Positions 12,101 to 20,076 of a stretch of 64,000 nucleotides of DNA are shown here, piece by piece. The translations under genes and the position numbers were made by a program. The notes beneath the pieces are model-generated. The model made no database searches. It was not told the DNA's origin and worked only from the letters and a program-made list of their open reading frames with translations. Each line of letters opens with the position of its first letter. Position 1 is the first letter of the stretch. This DNA comes from Photorhabdus khanii NC19 (GTDB lineage Bacteria; Pseudomonadota; Gammaproteobacteria; Enterobacterales; Enterobacteriaceae), in contig NZ_AYSJ01000002.1 of assembly GCF_000517265.1 (NCBI RefSeq), positions 1,005,701 through 1,069,700 of the forward strand. The letters are read 5' to 3'.

Positions 12101-15100
12101 GCTGGAGAATGAAGGTGATCCGTATCTGTTAATCAGCCAGATGGTTTTTGCTGACCGGGCGCTGTTGGATCGTTATTTGGTGGCGATTCAACGGACCATT
12201 GATCGGCACGATATCTTACGTACTGCCTTTATCTGGCAAGGATTGTCAGTGCCGGCACAGGTGGTTTGGCGTCAGGCCCCATTGTCAGTGACGGAATTGA
12301 CGCTAAACCCGGCTGACGGTTCGGTTAGTGACCAGTTAACTCGGCGTTTTGATCCCGCTCAGTATCGTCTCGACCTGAGTCAGGCGCCGCTATTGCGTTT
12401 TGTTATCGCGCAGGAAACTGATGGTCGCTGGTTGTTACTGGAATTGCATCATCACTTGATCGGTGACCATGAAACGATGGAAGTGATGCATCGCGAAGTG
12501 CAAGCGTATCTAACGGGTCAGGAGGAGAGCTTGCCTGCGCCGGCTCCTTTCCGCAATTTGGTGGCGCAGGCCCGGTTGGGTGTCAGTCAGGAAGAACATA
12601 CCCGCTTCTTTACCGAGATGCTGGCGGAGGTGGGTGAACCGACGCTGCCGTTCGGATTGACGGAGGTGCATCGTGATGGTTCGCAGGTGACGGAATCCCA
12701 TCGGATGCTGACAAGTACACTGAATGACCGTTTGCGTAATCGGGCCCGGCATCTGGGTGTCAGTCTGGCGGCGCTGTGTCATCTGGCTTGGGCACAGGTA
12801 TTATCCTGTACCAGTGGTCAGGAGAAAGTGGTGTTTGGTACGGTGCTGTTTGGGCGTATGCAGGCGGGAAATGGTGCTGACAATGGTATGGGGTTGTTTA
12901 TCAATACCTTGCCGTTGCGGCTGGATATCGATGAGACCCCAGTACGGGACAGTGTGCAAGCTGCCCATACCCGACTCGCCGGATTATTAGCACATGAGCA
13001 TGCTTCACTAGTACTGGCTCAGCAGTGCAGTGGGATTGCCAGCGGTACGCCACTCTTTAGTGCGCTGTTGAACTATCGGCATAATGCTTTGTCGGCAACG
13101 TCAGATGAACTGATCAACGGTATTGAATTTCTTGGCGGACAGGAGCGAACCAACTACCCATTTGTGCTGTCGGTGGAGGATTTTGGTGAATCTCTGGGGC
13201 TGACGGCTCAGGTCGTGCAACCGTTTGATCCGGAAAGCTTGTGCGATTATATGCAACAGGCGCTGGAGAGTTTGGTAGAAGCGTTGGAGCAAACCCCGGA
13301 GACACCGATACGGGCCTTGAACATCCTGCCTGAAACGGAACGCACGTTGTTGCTGGAGACCTGGAATGCCACGGAAACCGCCTATCCTGATGCGTTATGT
13401 ATTCATCAATTGTTTGAGCAGCAGGTGGAGAAAACTCCAGCGGCTATGGCGCTGATAGCGGGAGATAAAACCCTAAGTTATACGGAACTGAATACGTGTG
13501 CTAACCGATTGGCTCATCAGCTAATCGAACAGGGGATTCGTCCGGATGACCATGTTGCGATCCTGTTAGAACGATCGATGGAACTGGTGGTGGCCCAATT
13601 GGCTATCCTCAAAGCTGGCGCTGTTTACGTGCCAGTTGATCCCAGTATGCCGGATGAACGGAAACATTGGCTAATAAGTGATTGTTCCGCCCGGTTGCTG
13701 CTTACCGATGCACGGACTGATATTCCAGCTAACTTGACTATTCCGCTGTTGCGTCTCTCGGATGAGAAAAATGCGAACAGAGAGCAAGATCGTATCAACC
13801 CTGATTTGCCGCGTTCCAGTACAGAATTGGCGTATATCATGTATACCTCCGGTTCTACCGGCACACCCAAAGGGGTTTTGGTGCCGCATCGTGCTATGGT
13901 CCGGCTGGTCATCAATAATGGTTATGCCAACATCGGACCGGAGGATCGGGTTGCCTTTACAGCTAATCCCGCTTTCGATGCCAGCACGTTTGAAGTCTGG
14001 GCACCGTTGCTTAACGGTGGTGCTTTAGTAGTTATTGACCACGCCACGTTGTTGACACCACCGGAGTTAGCTCTGGCTTTACAGGCTCACCGCATCACGG
14101 TTCTGTGGTTGACTATCGGGTTGTTTAACCGACTGGCGGCAGAGTTATCTCCCATTCTCCCGCAAATTAAAATCCTGATTTTCGGGGGAGACATCCCCGA
14201 TTTACAGGTGATTGCTCAGGTTTTGGATAATCGTCCGCCACAACAATTATTGCAGGCTTATGGCCCGAGTGAGGGAACCACCTTTACCACTATGTATCCT
14301 ATCGAGGCGTTACCACAGGGAGCAACCCGAATCCCTATTGGTCGGCCGATAGCCAACACGCGAGTTTATTTGTTGGATGCGTATGGTCAGCCGGTACCGT
14401 CAGGTGTGATCGGTGAGATTTATGTCGGTGGCGATGGGGTAGCCCAAGGTTATTTCAATCGCCCTGAGTTAACCGCCGAACGTTTCCTTGTCGATCCGTT
14501 CAGTGATGACCCGGAGGCACGTATGTACCGCTCTGGGGATTTGGCTCGTTATCTGCCGGACGGTAATCTGGAATTCCTGGGCCGTAATGACCAGCAGGTT
14601 AAAATCCGGGGCTTCCGAATTGAACCGGGAGAAATCGAGGCGCGTCTGGTAGAGCATCCGGCGGTGCGTGAGGCGGCTGTGCTGGCGTTAGGGGATGGGC
14701 TGGACAAACGGCTGGTGGCCTATGTGGTGGCACCTGTGGATGATGGGTTGGTGAATAGTTTGCGTGATCACCTGAGTAAAATTTTGCCTGACTATATGGT
14801 GCCGTCAGCCTTTGTGCGTCTGGAGGCGTTTCCGTTGACATCGAACGGTAAGCTGGATCGTCGGGCGTTACCCGCACCGGATAGTGAAGCTGTTGCCCGT
14901 CAGGTTTACTCAGCGCCACAAGGCGAAACGGAAATGGCGCTAGCGGCGATTTGGCGTGAATTACTGGGAATGGAACAGGTCAGCCGGTATGACAGTTTTT
15001 TTGCACTGGGTGGCCATTCATTGCTCGCTGTACGCATGATTGAACGCCTGCGTCACTGGGGGTTGACACTGGCGGCGCGTGATCTGTTCCAGTCTCCGGT

Positions 15101-18100
15101 ACTGTCAGATCTGGCCCAAACGTTGGGACAGCATCAGGCTGTAATCGTACCGTCTAACGTCATCACCCCGGAAACTACGGCGTTGACACCGGAGATGTTA
15201 CCGCTGATTGATGTGATTCAGACTGACATTGATCGCATCGTCGGGCAAGTGCCGGGCGGGGTTGCCAATATTCAGGATATCTATGCCTTGTCGCCGTTGC
15301 AGGACGGTATTTTGTTCCACCATTTACTGGCAAACGCAGGGGACCCGTATCTATTAACCGGCCAGATGGTCTTTACTGAGCGAACTCTGCTGGACCGTTA
15401 TCTGGCGGCGGTGCAACAGGTGATTAATAGACACGATATCCTGCGTACCGCCTTTATCTGGCAAGGGCTTTCAGTGCCCGCCCAAGTGGTTTGGCGTCAG
15501 GCATCCTTATCGGTGACTGAACTGACACTGGATTTGGCTGATGGGCCGGTTAGCGGGCAATTGACTGAGCGTTTTGATCCCCGTCACCATCGTCTCGACC
15601 TGAGCGAAGCACCGTTATTGCGGTTTGTGGTGGCACAGGAAAGGGATGGCCGTTGGATTGTTCTGCAATTGCTGCATCATCTGATTGGCGACCATACCAC
15701 GCTGGACGTGATGAACCGTGAAGTACAAGCTTATCTGGACGGACAGCAGGAGAGTCTACCTGCTCCAGTATCGTTCCGTAATCTGGTGGCTGAGGCCCGG
15801 CTGGGGGTGAATCAGGAAGCGCATATCCGTTTCTTTACCGAAATGCTGGCGGAGGTGGATGAACCCACATTACCGTTCGGATTGACGGAGGTGCATCGTG
15901 ATGGCTCCCAAGTGACGGAATCGCAGCGGATGTTGGCACCTGAGCTGAATGATCGTCTACGCAGTCAAGCTCGGCGTTTGGGGGTGAGTCTGGCGGCTTT
16001 ATGTCATCTGGCTTGGGCGCAGGTGTTGTCGCGTACCAGCGGACAGGAACAGGTGGTGTTTGGTACCGTAATATTTGGACGCATGGCGGTAGGGAAAGGG
16101 GTTGACAGTGGTATGGGGTTGTTTATCAATACTTTGCCGTTGCGGCTGGATATCGATGATACCCCGGTGCGTGATAGTGTACAGGCGGCGCATAATCGGT
16201 TGGCCGGATTGTTGGAACATGAGCATGCCTCACTGGCGCTGGCCCAGCGTTGCAGTGGTGTGCAGGATGGTGTTCCACTGTTTAGCGCCCTGTTGAACTA
16301 CCGGCATAATGAGCAACCAGATCCTTTGGATGAAACGATGGACGGGATTGAATTCCTTGGGGCACAGGAATTTACCAACTATCCGTTTGCCTTGTCGGTG
16401 GAAGATTTTGGTGATGCTCTAGGGCTGACGGCTCAAGTGATCCAGCCGTTTGAGCCTGAACGGGTATGCGGCTATATGCAACAGGCATTGGAGAGCTTGG
16501 TGGAGGCATTGGAACAGACCCCGGAAACGCCGGTACGGACATTGAACATCCTACCTGAAATTGAAAGTACGTTGATGCTGAAAACTTGGAACGCCACGGA
16601 AACAGCAGCATATCTTGACCCGTGGTGTATACATCAATTATTTGAACAACAGGTGGAGAAAACCCCTGACGCGACCGCGTTAGTGTATGAAACGCAAACC
16701 TTCAGTTATGCTGAATTAAATGCCCGCGCTAATCGGTTAGCCCATCAGCTAATTGCGCTAGGTGTAAAACCGGACCAGCGGGTGGCGATTTGCGTGGCAC
16801 GTTCACCGGCAATGGTAGTGGGACTATTGGCGGTGCTGAAAGCGGGCGCGGCTTATGTGCCACTTGATCCGGATTATCCGGGCGAACGACTGACGCATAT
16901 TTTGGTCGATGTTTCACCGGTTATTTTACTGGCTGATACTGTTGGGCGTACTGCTTTGGGCGAGAATGTGCTTACCGGGCTGGCAGTGCTTGATCCGAAT
17001 ACCTTGCTTGATCAGCCAGACAGCAATCCACAGATACCTGAATTGACTTCACGACATCTGGCGTATGTGATTTACACCTCCGGTTCGACCGGCACACCAA
17101 AGGGCGTTATGGTTGAACATAGGCAACTGGTCAGTCAAATTACTTCGCTGAACATGAAGTGGTCGCTTAGTGCCTCTGACCGTATATTACAATTTTGCAA
17201 CCCTTCTTTTGACGTTTGCGCATCAGAAATATTTTGCGCAATAACACTGGGGGCACAATTAGTTCTGAGAACAAATCAGTGGCTCCTGAGTGCGCAGGAG
17301 TTCTGGCGTCTGTGTGAGTCTTATCAAATTACTTACATTGCAATACCTGCCCAATTCTGGCGGATAATATCGAATGTTAATGAAGGCGATATCTATCAGG
17401 GCTTAAGGATTATTTGCATTGGTGGGGAAGCGATACTTGATCATGAGTTACAACGTTGGCTATCGGCTCACGGTGAATACCCGGTTCTTGTTAATTGCTA
17501 CGGTCCTACAGAAGCCACGATTACCACGACGACATCCTGCCTAAACAAGGAGATGGGGCAGGCTAATATTATTGGTCGTCCTCTGCCGAATACGCGTGTT
17601 TATCTGCTGGATGCTCAAGGTCAACCAATACCGCTAGGAGCAGTAGGGGAATTGTATGTTGGCGGGGCCGGTGTAGCACGGGGCTATCTCAATCGTCCTG
17701 AGCTGACCGCTGAATGCTTCCTTACTGATCCGTTTAATGATAACCCAGAGGCCCGGATGTACCGTACTGGGGATTTGGTTCGCTACTTGCCGGATGGCAA
17801 CCTGGAATTCCTGGGTCGCAACGACCAGCAGGTGAAAATTCGTGGCTTCCGGGTTGAACCGGGTGAAATTGAGGCCCGGTTGGTGGAGCATCCTGCGGTC
17901 AGTAAATCTGTAGTACTGGCGCAGGGTGAGGGGCAGGACAAACGGCTGGTTGCTTATGTGGTGGCGGAAGCGGATGAGGGGCTGGCGAATAGCCTGCGTA
18001 CCCACCTGAGTGCCATTTTACCGGACTATATGCTGCCGTCAGCCTTTGTGCGTCTGGAGGCGTTTCCATTGACGCCAAACGGTAAGTTGGATCGTCGTGC

Positions 18101-19238
18101 GTTACCGGAGCCGGACAATGAAGCGTTTGCTCATCAGGCTTATGAAGCGCCACAAGGCGAAACGGAAACCGTATTAGCCGCGATTTGGAGTGAATTGCTG
18201 GGGATTGAGCAGGTTAGCCGGTATGACAATTTCTTCGCGTTGGGCGGCCACTCATTGCTTGCTATGCGAATGATGAATCTTGCCGCCGGTCGGGGTTTGA
18301 TTTTTACATTGAATGCTTTGTTCCAATTCCCGGTGTTATCTGAATTGGCATCGAAAATCACCTCGGATTTACTGTCTCTGCTACAAAGCGAGGCTATATC
18401 GGTGCGACCTGACGGAATAGGGCTGCCATTGTTCTTTGTTCCCAGTGGTATGGGTGACTATTCCTATGTTTTCGGACTGGCTCAACATATCCCGTCGGGC
18501 TACCCGATTTATGCGCTGCCCTGGCCGTCTATTCATGAAGAACCGATGTCAACGATGGAAGAGCAGGCTGCCAGAATGATCACCTTGATGAAAGCGGTAC
18601 AACCCGTAGGCCCGTATCGGATAAGTGGCTACTCTTCCGGTGGGATATTGGCTTATGCCATTGTCCAGCGGCTTTTGAGTGCTGGCGAGCGGATTAATTT
18701 CCTGGGGTTAATCGATACGCCGGCACCGCATTATTTTGGCAAAGAGGTTATGCAGCCCAAATACCATTTCTTTATTGAGCTGGCCCGGCAATTAGGGGAG
18801 GAATACAAAGAAGAGATTGCGGCGTTGTACCGGCAAATTGATGAGTTGAATTTGGTGCAGGTTATTGAAGCGGCACAAGCATTGGCGTTATATCCGGCAA
18901 GTCCGCGTGCTGATGTGATCGCAAAACGTTGGGAACAAATCGCGGGTTATGGACAAATCGTTGCGGATTATAAGCCGTCAGCATTAGCAATAACGCTGCA
19001 TCAGTTCTATGCGGTAGAACCTTCTCCTGCTGTTTCTTTTGCGGCGGATGAAAAGCCAGAGTCCGTGAACATAGAACCGTCGTTAGGTTGGGAGCGAGTA
19101 ATGCCTGATACTTCACTTCAGTTGATTGCTACTCCGGGTAACCATTTTAGTTTATTGGAAGATAATGAAAATAAAGCCGCTTTAGCTCAGGCTTTGAATG
19201 TGGCGCTGGCAATCAGTAGTGATGGGGAGGCGCTATAA
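3117..19238 (+). CDS. Five-module non-ribosomal peptide synthetase with four dual E/C domains and a terminal thioesterase
   Basis: The order of domains, with approximate residues, is: truncated condensation-like region without an HHxxxDG motif (1-180), A1-T1 (T motif near 742), dual E/C-A2-T2 (near 1812), dual E/C-A3-T3 (near 2890), dual E/C-A4-T4 (near 3965), dual E/C-A5-T5 (near 5043), TE (5100-5373, GYSSGG with Ser near 5173, PGNH at the end). Every internal condensation domain carries the extended HHLLxxxGD motif known for dual epimerisation/condensation domains, plus HHLIGDH at the second motif. Residues 1-4 of the peptide should therefore be D. By eye, the A2 and A4 specificity pockets read D-A-F-W-I-G-A-T-F-K, close to the known valine code. 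A1 and A3 resemble each other (D-V-E-S/F-I-G-G/A-V-T-K), and the Glu would suit a basic side chain. A5 is unassigned. The TTG at 3117 is not the true start: the gene should begin at 2866, but a frameshift near 3054 intervenes. No tailoring gene is adjacent. Confidence 0.93.
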   Translation: MPKNGEEEPLRTLLQAFVIYLARLTQQATFQIGWCVDGVSDTSADLASVVPMVVEVAFDKPWHMVANWLDGELARLARHHTFSRDFLSRSPSLWAIPALTTHRPWRIAVAAIAEDRPCDQPVPGELLTLQINAQGGFRWIYDENRLSTEVVMRMGEHLQMLAASKRQGEEVPIWQLNLLSEAERTLLLETWNATDTPYPDPLCIHQLFEQQAEQAPHATALEYQEQTLSYAELNIRANRLAHQLMALGVTPDRRVAICVARSPAMVVALLAVLKAGGAYVPLDSTYPRERLAYILSDSAPSVVLVDEAGRAALGEQALVGMTVLDPNIQLDQPDSNPQIPALTPQHLAYVIYTSGSTGQPKGVMVEHQAIYQRYLGFNDTYAVTAQDRLLQFAAFAFDVSMEDFFSSLCNGATLVIRDDSWLASIPEFVALTRQYRITVMSLPTLFWSELAARDSGLPLPDCLRLIIIGGEAVKKSAIQDWFRQAGHRPRLLNGYGPTENTVTVTYKDVLSPEDAHSIGRPAKNARIYLLDKYGELVPVGGVGEMYIGGVGVARGYLNRPALSVERFMLDTFSPLSGERMYRSGDLARYLPDGDLEFLGRNDEQVKIRGFRIELGEIETRLTEHPAVREAAVLALDGDQGKRLVAYVEAEANERLVADLREYLSAILPDYMVPAAFVRLDTFPQTPSGKLDRRALPAPGENDFARQVYEAPQGKAEITLADIWRELLGIEYISRHDSFFALGGHSLLGVQMIERLRHLGLTLTARDLFQSPVLSALAQTLGQHQAVIVPLNVITPATTALTPAMLPLIDLVQTDIDRIVEQVPGGITNIQDIYALSPLQDGILFHHLLEQEGDPYLVLYPVAFANRSLLDRYLAAVQQVVDRHDILRTAFIWQGLSVPAQVVWCRARLPVTELTLDPADGPVIDQLTRRFDPAWYRLDLSQAPLLHFVIAQETDGRWFLLELQHHLIGDHETMEVMHHEVQAYFAGQEECLPAPVPFRNLVAEARLGVSQAAHTRFFTDMLAAVDEPTLPFGLTGVHRDGSQKTESHRMLVPELNDRLRSQARRLGVSLAALCHLAWAQVLSRTSGQEKVVFGTVLFGRMAVGEGMGLFINTLPLRLDMDETPVRDSVREAHLRLAELLEHEHAPLALAQRCSGVDSGVPLFSALLNYRHNEQPDPLDETMAGIEFLGEQERTNYPFVLSVEDGGSTLGLTAQVVQPFDPESLCGYMQQALGSLVEALEQAPEMPVRGLDILPEAERTLLLETWNATETVYPDQLCVHQLFEQQVEKTPAATALIAGDKTLSYTELNTRANRLAYQLIEQGVYPGDHIALLLERSIELVVAQLAILKAGAVYVPVDPSVPDERKNGLINDCSARLLLTDIQADIPANLAVPLLRFSDETDTSKEEDCLNPDLPHSSADLAYIMYTSGSTGTPKGVLVPHRAVVRLVINNGYAEIDQDDRVAFTANPAFDASTFEVWAPLLNGGALVVIDRATLLTPPELVRVLQAHHITVLWLTIGLFNRLAAELSSVLPQIKILIFGGDIPDLQVIAQVLNNRPPQQLLQAYGPSEGTTFTTMYPIVALAQGVTRIPIGRPIANTRIYLLDAYGLPVPSGAVGEIYVGGDGVACGYLNRPDQTAERFLTDPFSDQPDARMYRTGDLARYLPDGNLEFLGRNDQQVKIRGFRIEPGEIETRLVEHSAVREAAVLALGDGPDKRLVAYVVAEAHEGLAISLRDHLSAILPDYMVPTAFVRLDIFPLTPNGKLDRRALPAPDNEALARQVYAAPQGETEMALAAIWRELLGIEQVSRYDSFFALGGHSLLAVRMVEHLRHLGLTLAVRDLFQSPVLFELAQTLGQHPVMVVPPNVITSATTKITPEMLPLIDLIQAEIDRIVGQVPGGIANIQDIYALSPLQDGILFHHLLANEGDPYLVVSQMAFADRSLLDRYLAAVQQVIDRHDILRTAFIWQGLSMPAQVVWRQASLLVTELTLDPVDGPVSDQLARRFDPRHYRLDLAQAPLLRFVVVQETNGRWLLLELQHHLIGDHTTMKVMNREVQAYLAGQGNSLPDPVPFRNLVAQARLGVSQDAHIRFFTDMLAEVDEPTLPFGLADVHRDGSQEIASHRMLTTNLNDRLRSQARRLGVSLAALCHLAWAQVLSCTSGQEKVVFGTVLFGRMAAGEGADNGMGLFINTLPLRLDIDDTPVRDSVQAVHTRLAGLLEHEHASLALAQRCSGVASGTPLFSALMNYRHNDQFDPLDETIDGIEFLGEQESTNYPFGMSVEDDGTTLGLIAHVVQPFDPESWCSYMQQALESLVEALEQAPETPVRALNILPETERTLLLETWNATESPYPDALCIHQLFEQQVEKTPQATALVYQEQTFSYAELNACANRLAHQLIAFGVTPEQRVAICVARSPAMVVALLAVLKAGGAYVPLDSTYPAERLTYILNDTAPSVVLADATGQAALGEEALAGLTVLDPNSQPDQPDSNPQVLALMPQHLAYVIYTSGSTGQPKGVMVEHQAVYQRHLGVNEHYAVTAQDRVLQFAAFAFDVSVEECFSTLCNGAALVIRDDSWLASMPEFIALARQNRITVMFLPTLFWSELAARDNGLPLPECLRLIIIGSEAVKKNAIQNWFRQEGHRPQLLNAYGPTENTVTATCKEILSPKDDSSIGRPIRNTRIYLLDRHGQPVPLGCVGEMYIGGVGVARGYLNRLTLSEERFIPDPFNPVSDARMYRTGDLARYLPDGELEFLGRNDQQVKIRGFRVELGEIETRLVEHPAVQEAAVLALDDELGKRLVAYVAAQAHEGLTAGLREHLCAVLPDYMIPAAFVRLDSFPQTPNGKLDRRALPAPGEAAFARQVYEAPQGKRETMLAAVWCELLDVEQISRHDSFFALGGHSLLAVRMIERLRRVGLGVSVQTLFQHPTLCVLAQSLVQHDEIQVPDNRIIPDTTVLTPEMLPLIDLTQPDIDYIVGQVPGGMANIQDIYALSPLQDGILFHHLLENEGDPYLLISQMVFADRALLDRYLVAIQRTIDRHDILRTAFIWQGLSVPAQVVWRQAPLSVTELTLNPADGSVSDQLTRRFDPAQYRLDLSQAPLLRFVIAQETDGRWLLLELHHHLIGDHETMEVMHREVQAYLTGQEESLPAPAPFRNLVAQARLGVSQEEHTRFFTEMLAEVGEPTLPFGLTEVHRDGSQVTESHRMLTSTLNDRLRNRARHLGVSLAALCHLAWAQVLSCTSGQEKVVFGTVLFGRMQAGNGADNGMGLFINTLPLRLDIDETPVRDSVQAAHTRLAGLLAHEHASLVLAQQCSGIASGTPLFSALLNYRHNALSATSDELINGIEFLGGQERTNYPFVLSVEDFGESLGLTAQVVQPFDPESLCDYMQQALESLVEALEQTPETPIRALNILPETERTLLLETWNATETAYPDALCIHQLFEQQVEKTPAAMALIAGDKTLSYTELNTCANRLAHQLIEQGIRPDDHVAILLERSMELVVAQLAILKAGAVYVPVDPSMPDERKHWLISDCSARLLLTDARTDIPANLTIPLLRLSDEKNANREQDRINPDLPRSSTELAYIMYTSGSTGTPKGVLVPHRAMVRLVINNGYANIGPEDRVAFTANPAFDASTFEVWAPLLNGGALVVIDHATLLTPPELALALQAHRITVLWLTIGLFNRLAAELSPILPQIKILIFGGDIPDLQVIAQVLDNRPPQQLLQAYGPSEGTTFTTMYPIEALPQGATRIPIGRPIANTRVYLLDAYGQPVPSGVIGEIYVGGDGVAQGYFNRPELTAERFLVDPFSDDPEARMYRSGDLARYLPDGNLEFLGRNDQQVKIRGFRIEPGEIEARLVEHPAVREAAVLALGDGLDKRLVAYVVAPVDDGLVNSLRDHLSKILPDYMVPSAFVRLEAFPLTSNGKLDRRALPAPDSEAVARQVYSAPQGETEMALAAIWRELLGMEQVSRYDSFFALGGHSLLAVRMIERLRHWGLTLAARDLFQSPVLSDLAQTLGQHQAVIVPSNVITPETTALTPEMLPLIDVIQTDIDRIVGQVPGGVANIQDIYALSPLQDGILFHHLLANAGDPYLLTGQMVFTERTLLDRYLAAVQQVINRHDILRTAFIWQGLSVPAQVVWRQASLSVTELTLDLADGPVSGQLTERFDPRHHRLDLSEAPLLRFVVAQERDGRWIVLQLLHHLIGDHTTLDVMNREVQAYLDGQQESLPAPVSFRNLVAEARLGVNQEAHIRFFTEMLAEVDEPTLPFGLTEVHRDGSQVTESQRMLAPELNDRLRSQARRLGVSLAALCHLAWAQVLSRTSGQEQVVFGTVIFGRMAVGKGVDSGMGLFINTLPLRLDIDDTPVRDSVQAAHNRLAGLLEHEHASLALAQRCSGVQDGVPLFSALLNYRHNEQPDPLDETMDGIEFLGAQEFTNYPFALSVEDFGDALGLTAQVIQPFEPERVCGYMQQALESLVEALEQTPETPVRTLNILPEIESTLMLKTWNATETAAYLDPWCIHQLFEQQVEKTPDATALVYETQTFSYAELNARANRLAHQLIALGVKPDQRVAICVARSPAMVVGLLAVLKAGAAYVPLDPDYPGERLTHILVDVSPVILLADTVGRTALGENVLTGLAVLDPNTLLDQPDSNPQIPELTSRHLAYVIYTSGSTGTPKGVMVEHRQLVSQITSLNMKWSLSASDRILQFCNPSFDVCASEIFCAITLGAQLVLRTNQWLLSAQEFWRLCESYQITYIAIPAQFWRIISNVNEGDIYQGLRIICIGGEAILDHELQRWLSAHGEYPVLVNCYGPTEATITTTTSCLNKEMGQANIIGRPLPNTRVYLLDAQGQPIPLGAVGELYVGGAGVARGYLNRPELTAECFLTDPFNDNPEARMYRTGDLVRYLPDGNLEFLGRNDQQVKIRGFRVEPGEIEARLVEHPAVSKSVVLAQGEGQDKRLVAYVVAEADEGLANSLRTHLSAILPDYMLPSAFVRLEAFPLTPNGKLDRRALPEPDNEAFAHQAYEAPQGETETVLAAIWSELLGIEQVSRYDNFFALGGHSLLAMRMMNLAAGRGLIFTLNALFQFPVLSELASKITSDLLSLLQSEAISVRPDGIGLPLFFVPSGMGDYSYVFGLAQHIPSGYPIYALPWPSIHEEPMSTMEEQAARMITLMKAVQPVGPYRISGYSSGGILAYAIVQRLLSAGERINFLGLIDTPAPHYFGKEVMQPKYHFFIELARQLGEEYKEEIAALYRQIDELNLVQVIEAAQALALYPASPRADVIAKRWEQIAGYGQIVADYKPSALAITLHQFYAVEPSPAVSFAADEKPESVNIEPSLGWERVMPDTSLQLIATPGNHFSLLEDNENKAALAQALNVALAISSDGEAL

Positions 19239-19283
19239 TACTAATATATTAAGAAATATTTAATAATTTAACGTTGGTGTGAT

Positions 19284-19318
19284 AATCCGGTATACATTGT
19301 TTATACCGGATTGTTTCT
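19284..19318 (+). terminator. Intrinsic terminator after the second NRPS
   Basis: The stem AATCCGGTATA / TATACCGGATT with loop CATTGTT is followed by a T-rich tract (GTTTCTCT). The hairpin and the ~20 bases before it match the terminator after the first NRPS (1726-1760), so the two gene ends share ancestry beyond the coding sequence. Confidence 0.8.
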
Positions 19319-20076
19319 CTGTTAAACAGAATAAGGAAAGAAATTACTCCCATAAATAATTCTCTTCGGGTAGCCTCTTATCTGTTTCTCTACCCAAGTA
19401 AATCATTAGGATAAGGTTGGACGTGATCAATTTTTTACAAATAATCTGATCAGGTAGTGATGTTGTTATTGCTTGAAATCTAACAAAGTTCAGACATCGC
19501 TAATCTTCTTGTCAAGATAGTTAATTTTGTATTAAGTTATAGTCAGATTGTTCACTTATTTTGTTATTTTGACGATAGATTTACCCCGGTTTTTGCAAAT
19601 TAAATTCCGTCAAATTTTATTTGACATTTAAATAGATAAGTTTCTGGCGTTATTAATGAATAATTATTTATTTATTTTTCTCATCTATAGGTAGCAGGTT
19701 TAATTTATTCATCATTTATTCTTTGTTTATTCATAATTAGTGCATAAGTCGTGCATAAAAATACTTCTTGGAATTTTGAACGAGATCAAAAAGTATTTTT
19801 TTTGTTTATGACTTGTGTTGACTTTGTTAAGCATGAGCAACAGTATCTGTCCAATGGCTGAGCAACTATTTTTCGAAAATAGTGATGAGGATTAATAAGC
19901 ATAATATTAACGAAATCCTGTAATTTTATTATTTTTAAGGCTTTTTAGGTTTCAACTTAGTCAACCTTATTACCTCAGCATTCATTAATAATTTGTGTAA
20001 GTATGAGATGAAAAATGATGCGGAGCATATTGTTTTATCTCGTCCGAATACTCTCTATTTTAAGGGGAAATGATCT
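19319..20076. other. AT-rich region upstream of the ast operon
   Basis: About 760 bp with no supported gene. It must hold the ast promoter. I looked for a sigma-54 type site (TGGCAC-N5-TTGC), which drives astC in E. coli, and did not find a convincing one. An ArgR-like dyad is listed separately. A strong ribosome binding site (AAGGGGA, about 8 nt before the ATG at 20077) closes the region. Confidence 0.5.
19655..19672. promoter_or_regulatory. Possible ArgR box upstream of astC
   Basis: The sequence AATGAATAATTATTTATT matches the E. coli ARG-box consensus (TGAAT-W4-ATTCA) except for one base in the second arm (ATTTA). Isolated ATTCA half-sites follow at 19700-19735. ArgR controls the ast operon in E. 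coli and Salmonella, which gives context, but in DNA this AT-rich a single near match can occur by chance. Confidence 0.35.

Noticed and set aside
3117-19238. Long repeats inside the NRPS as a repeat array or mobile element
   Set aside because: They are homologous A, T and E/C domains in one frame and need no other explanation.
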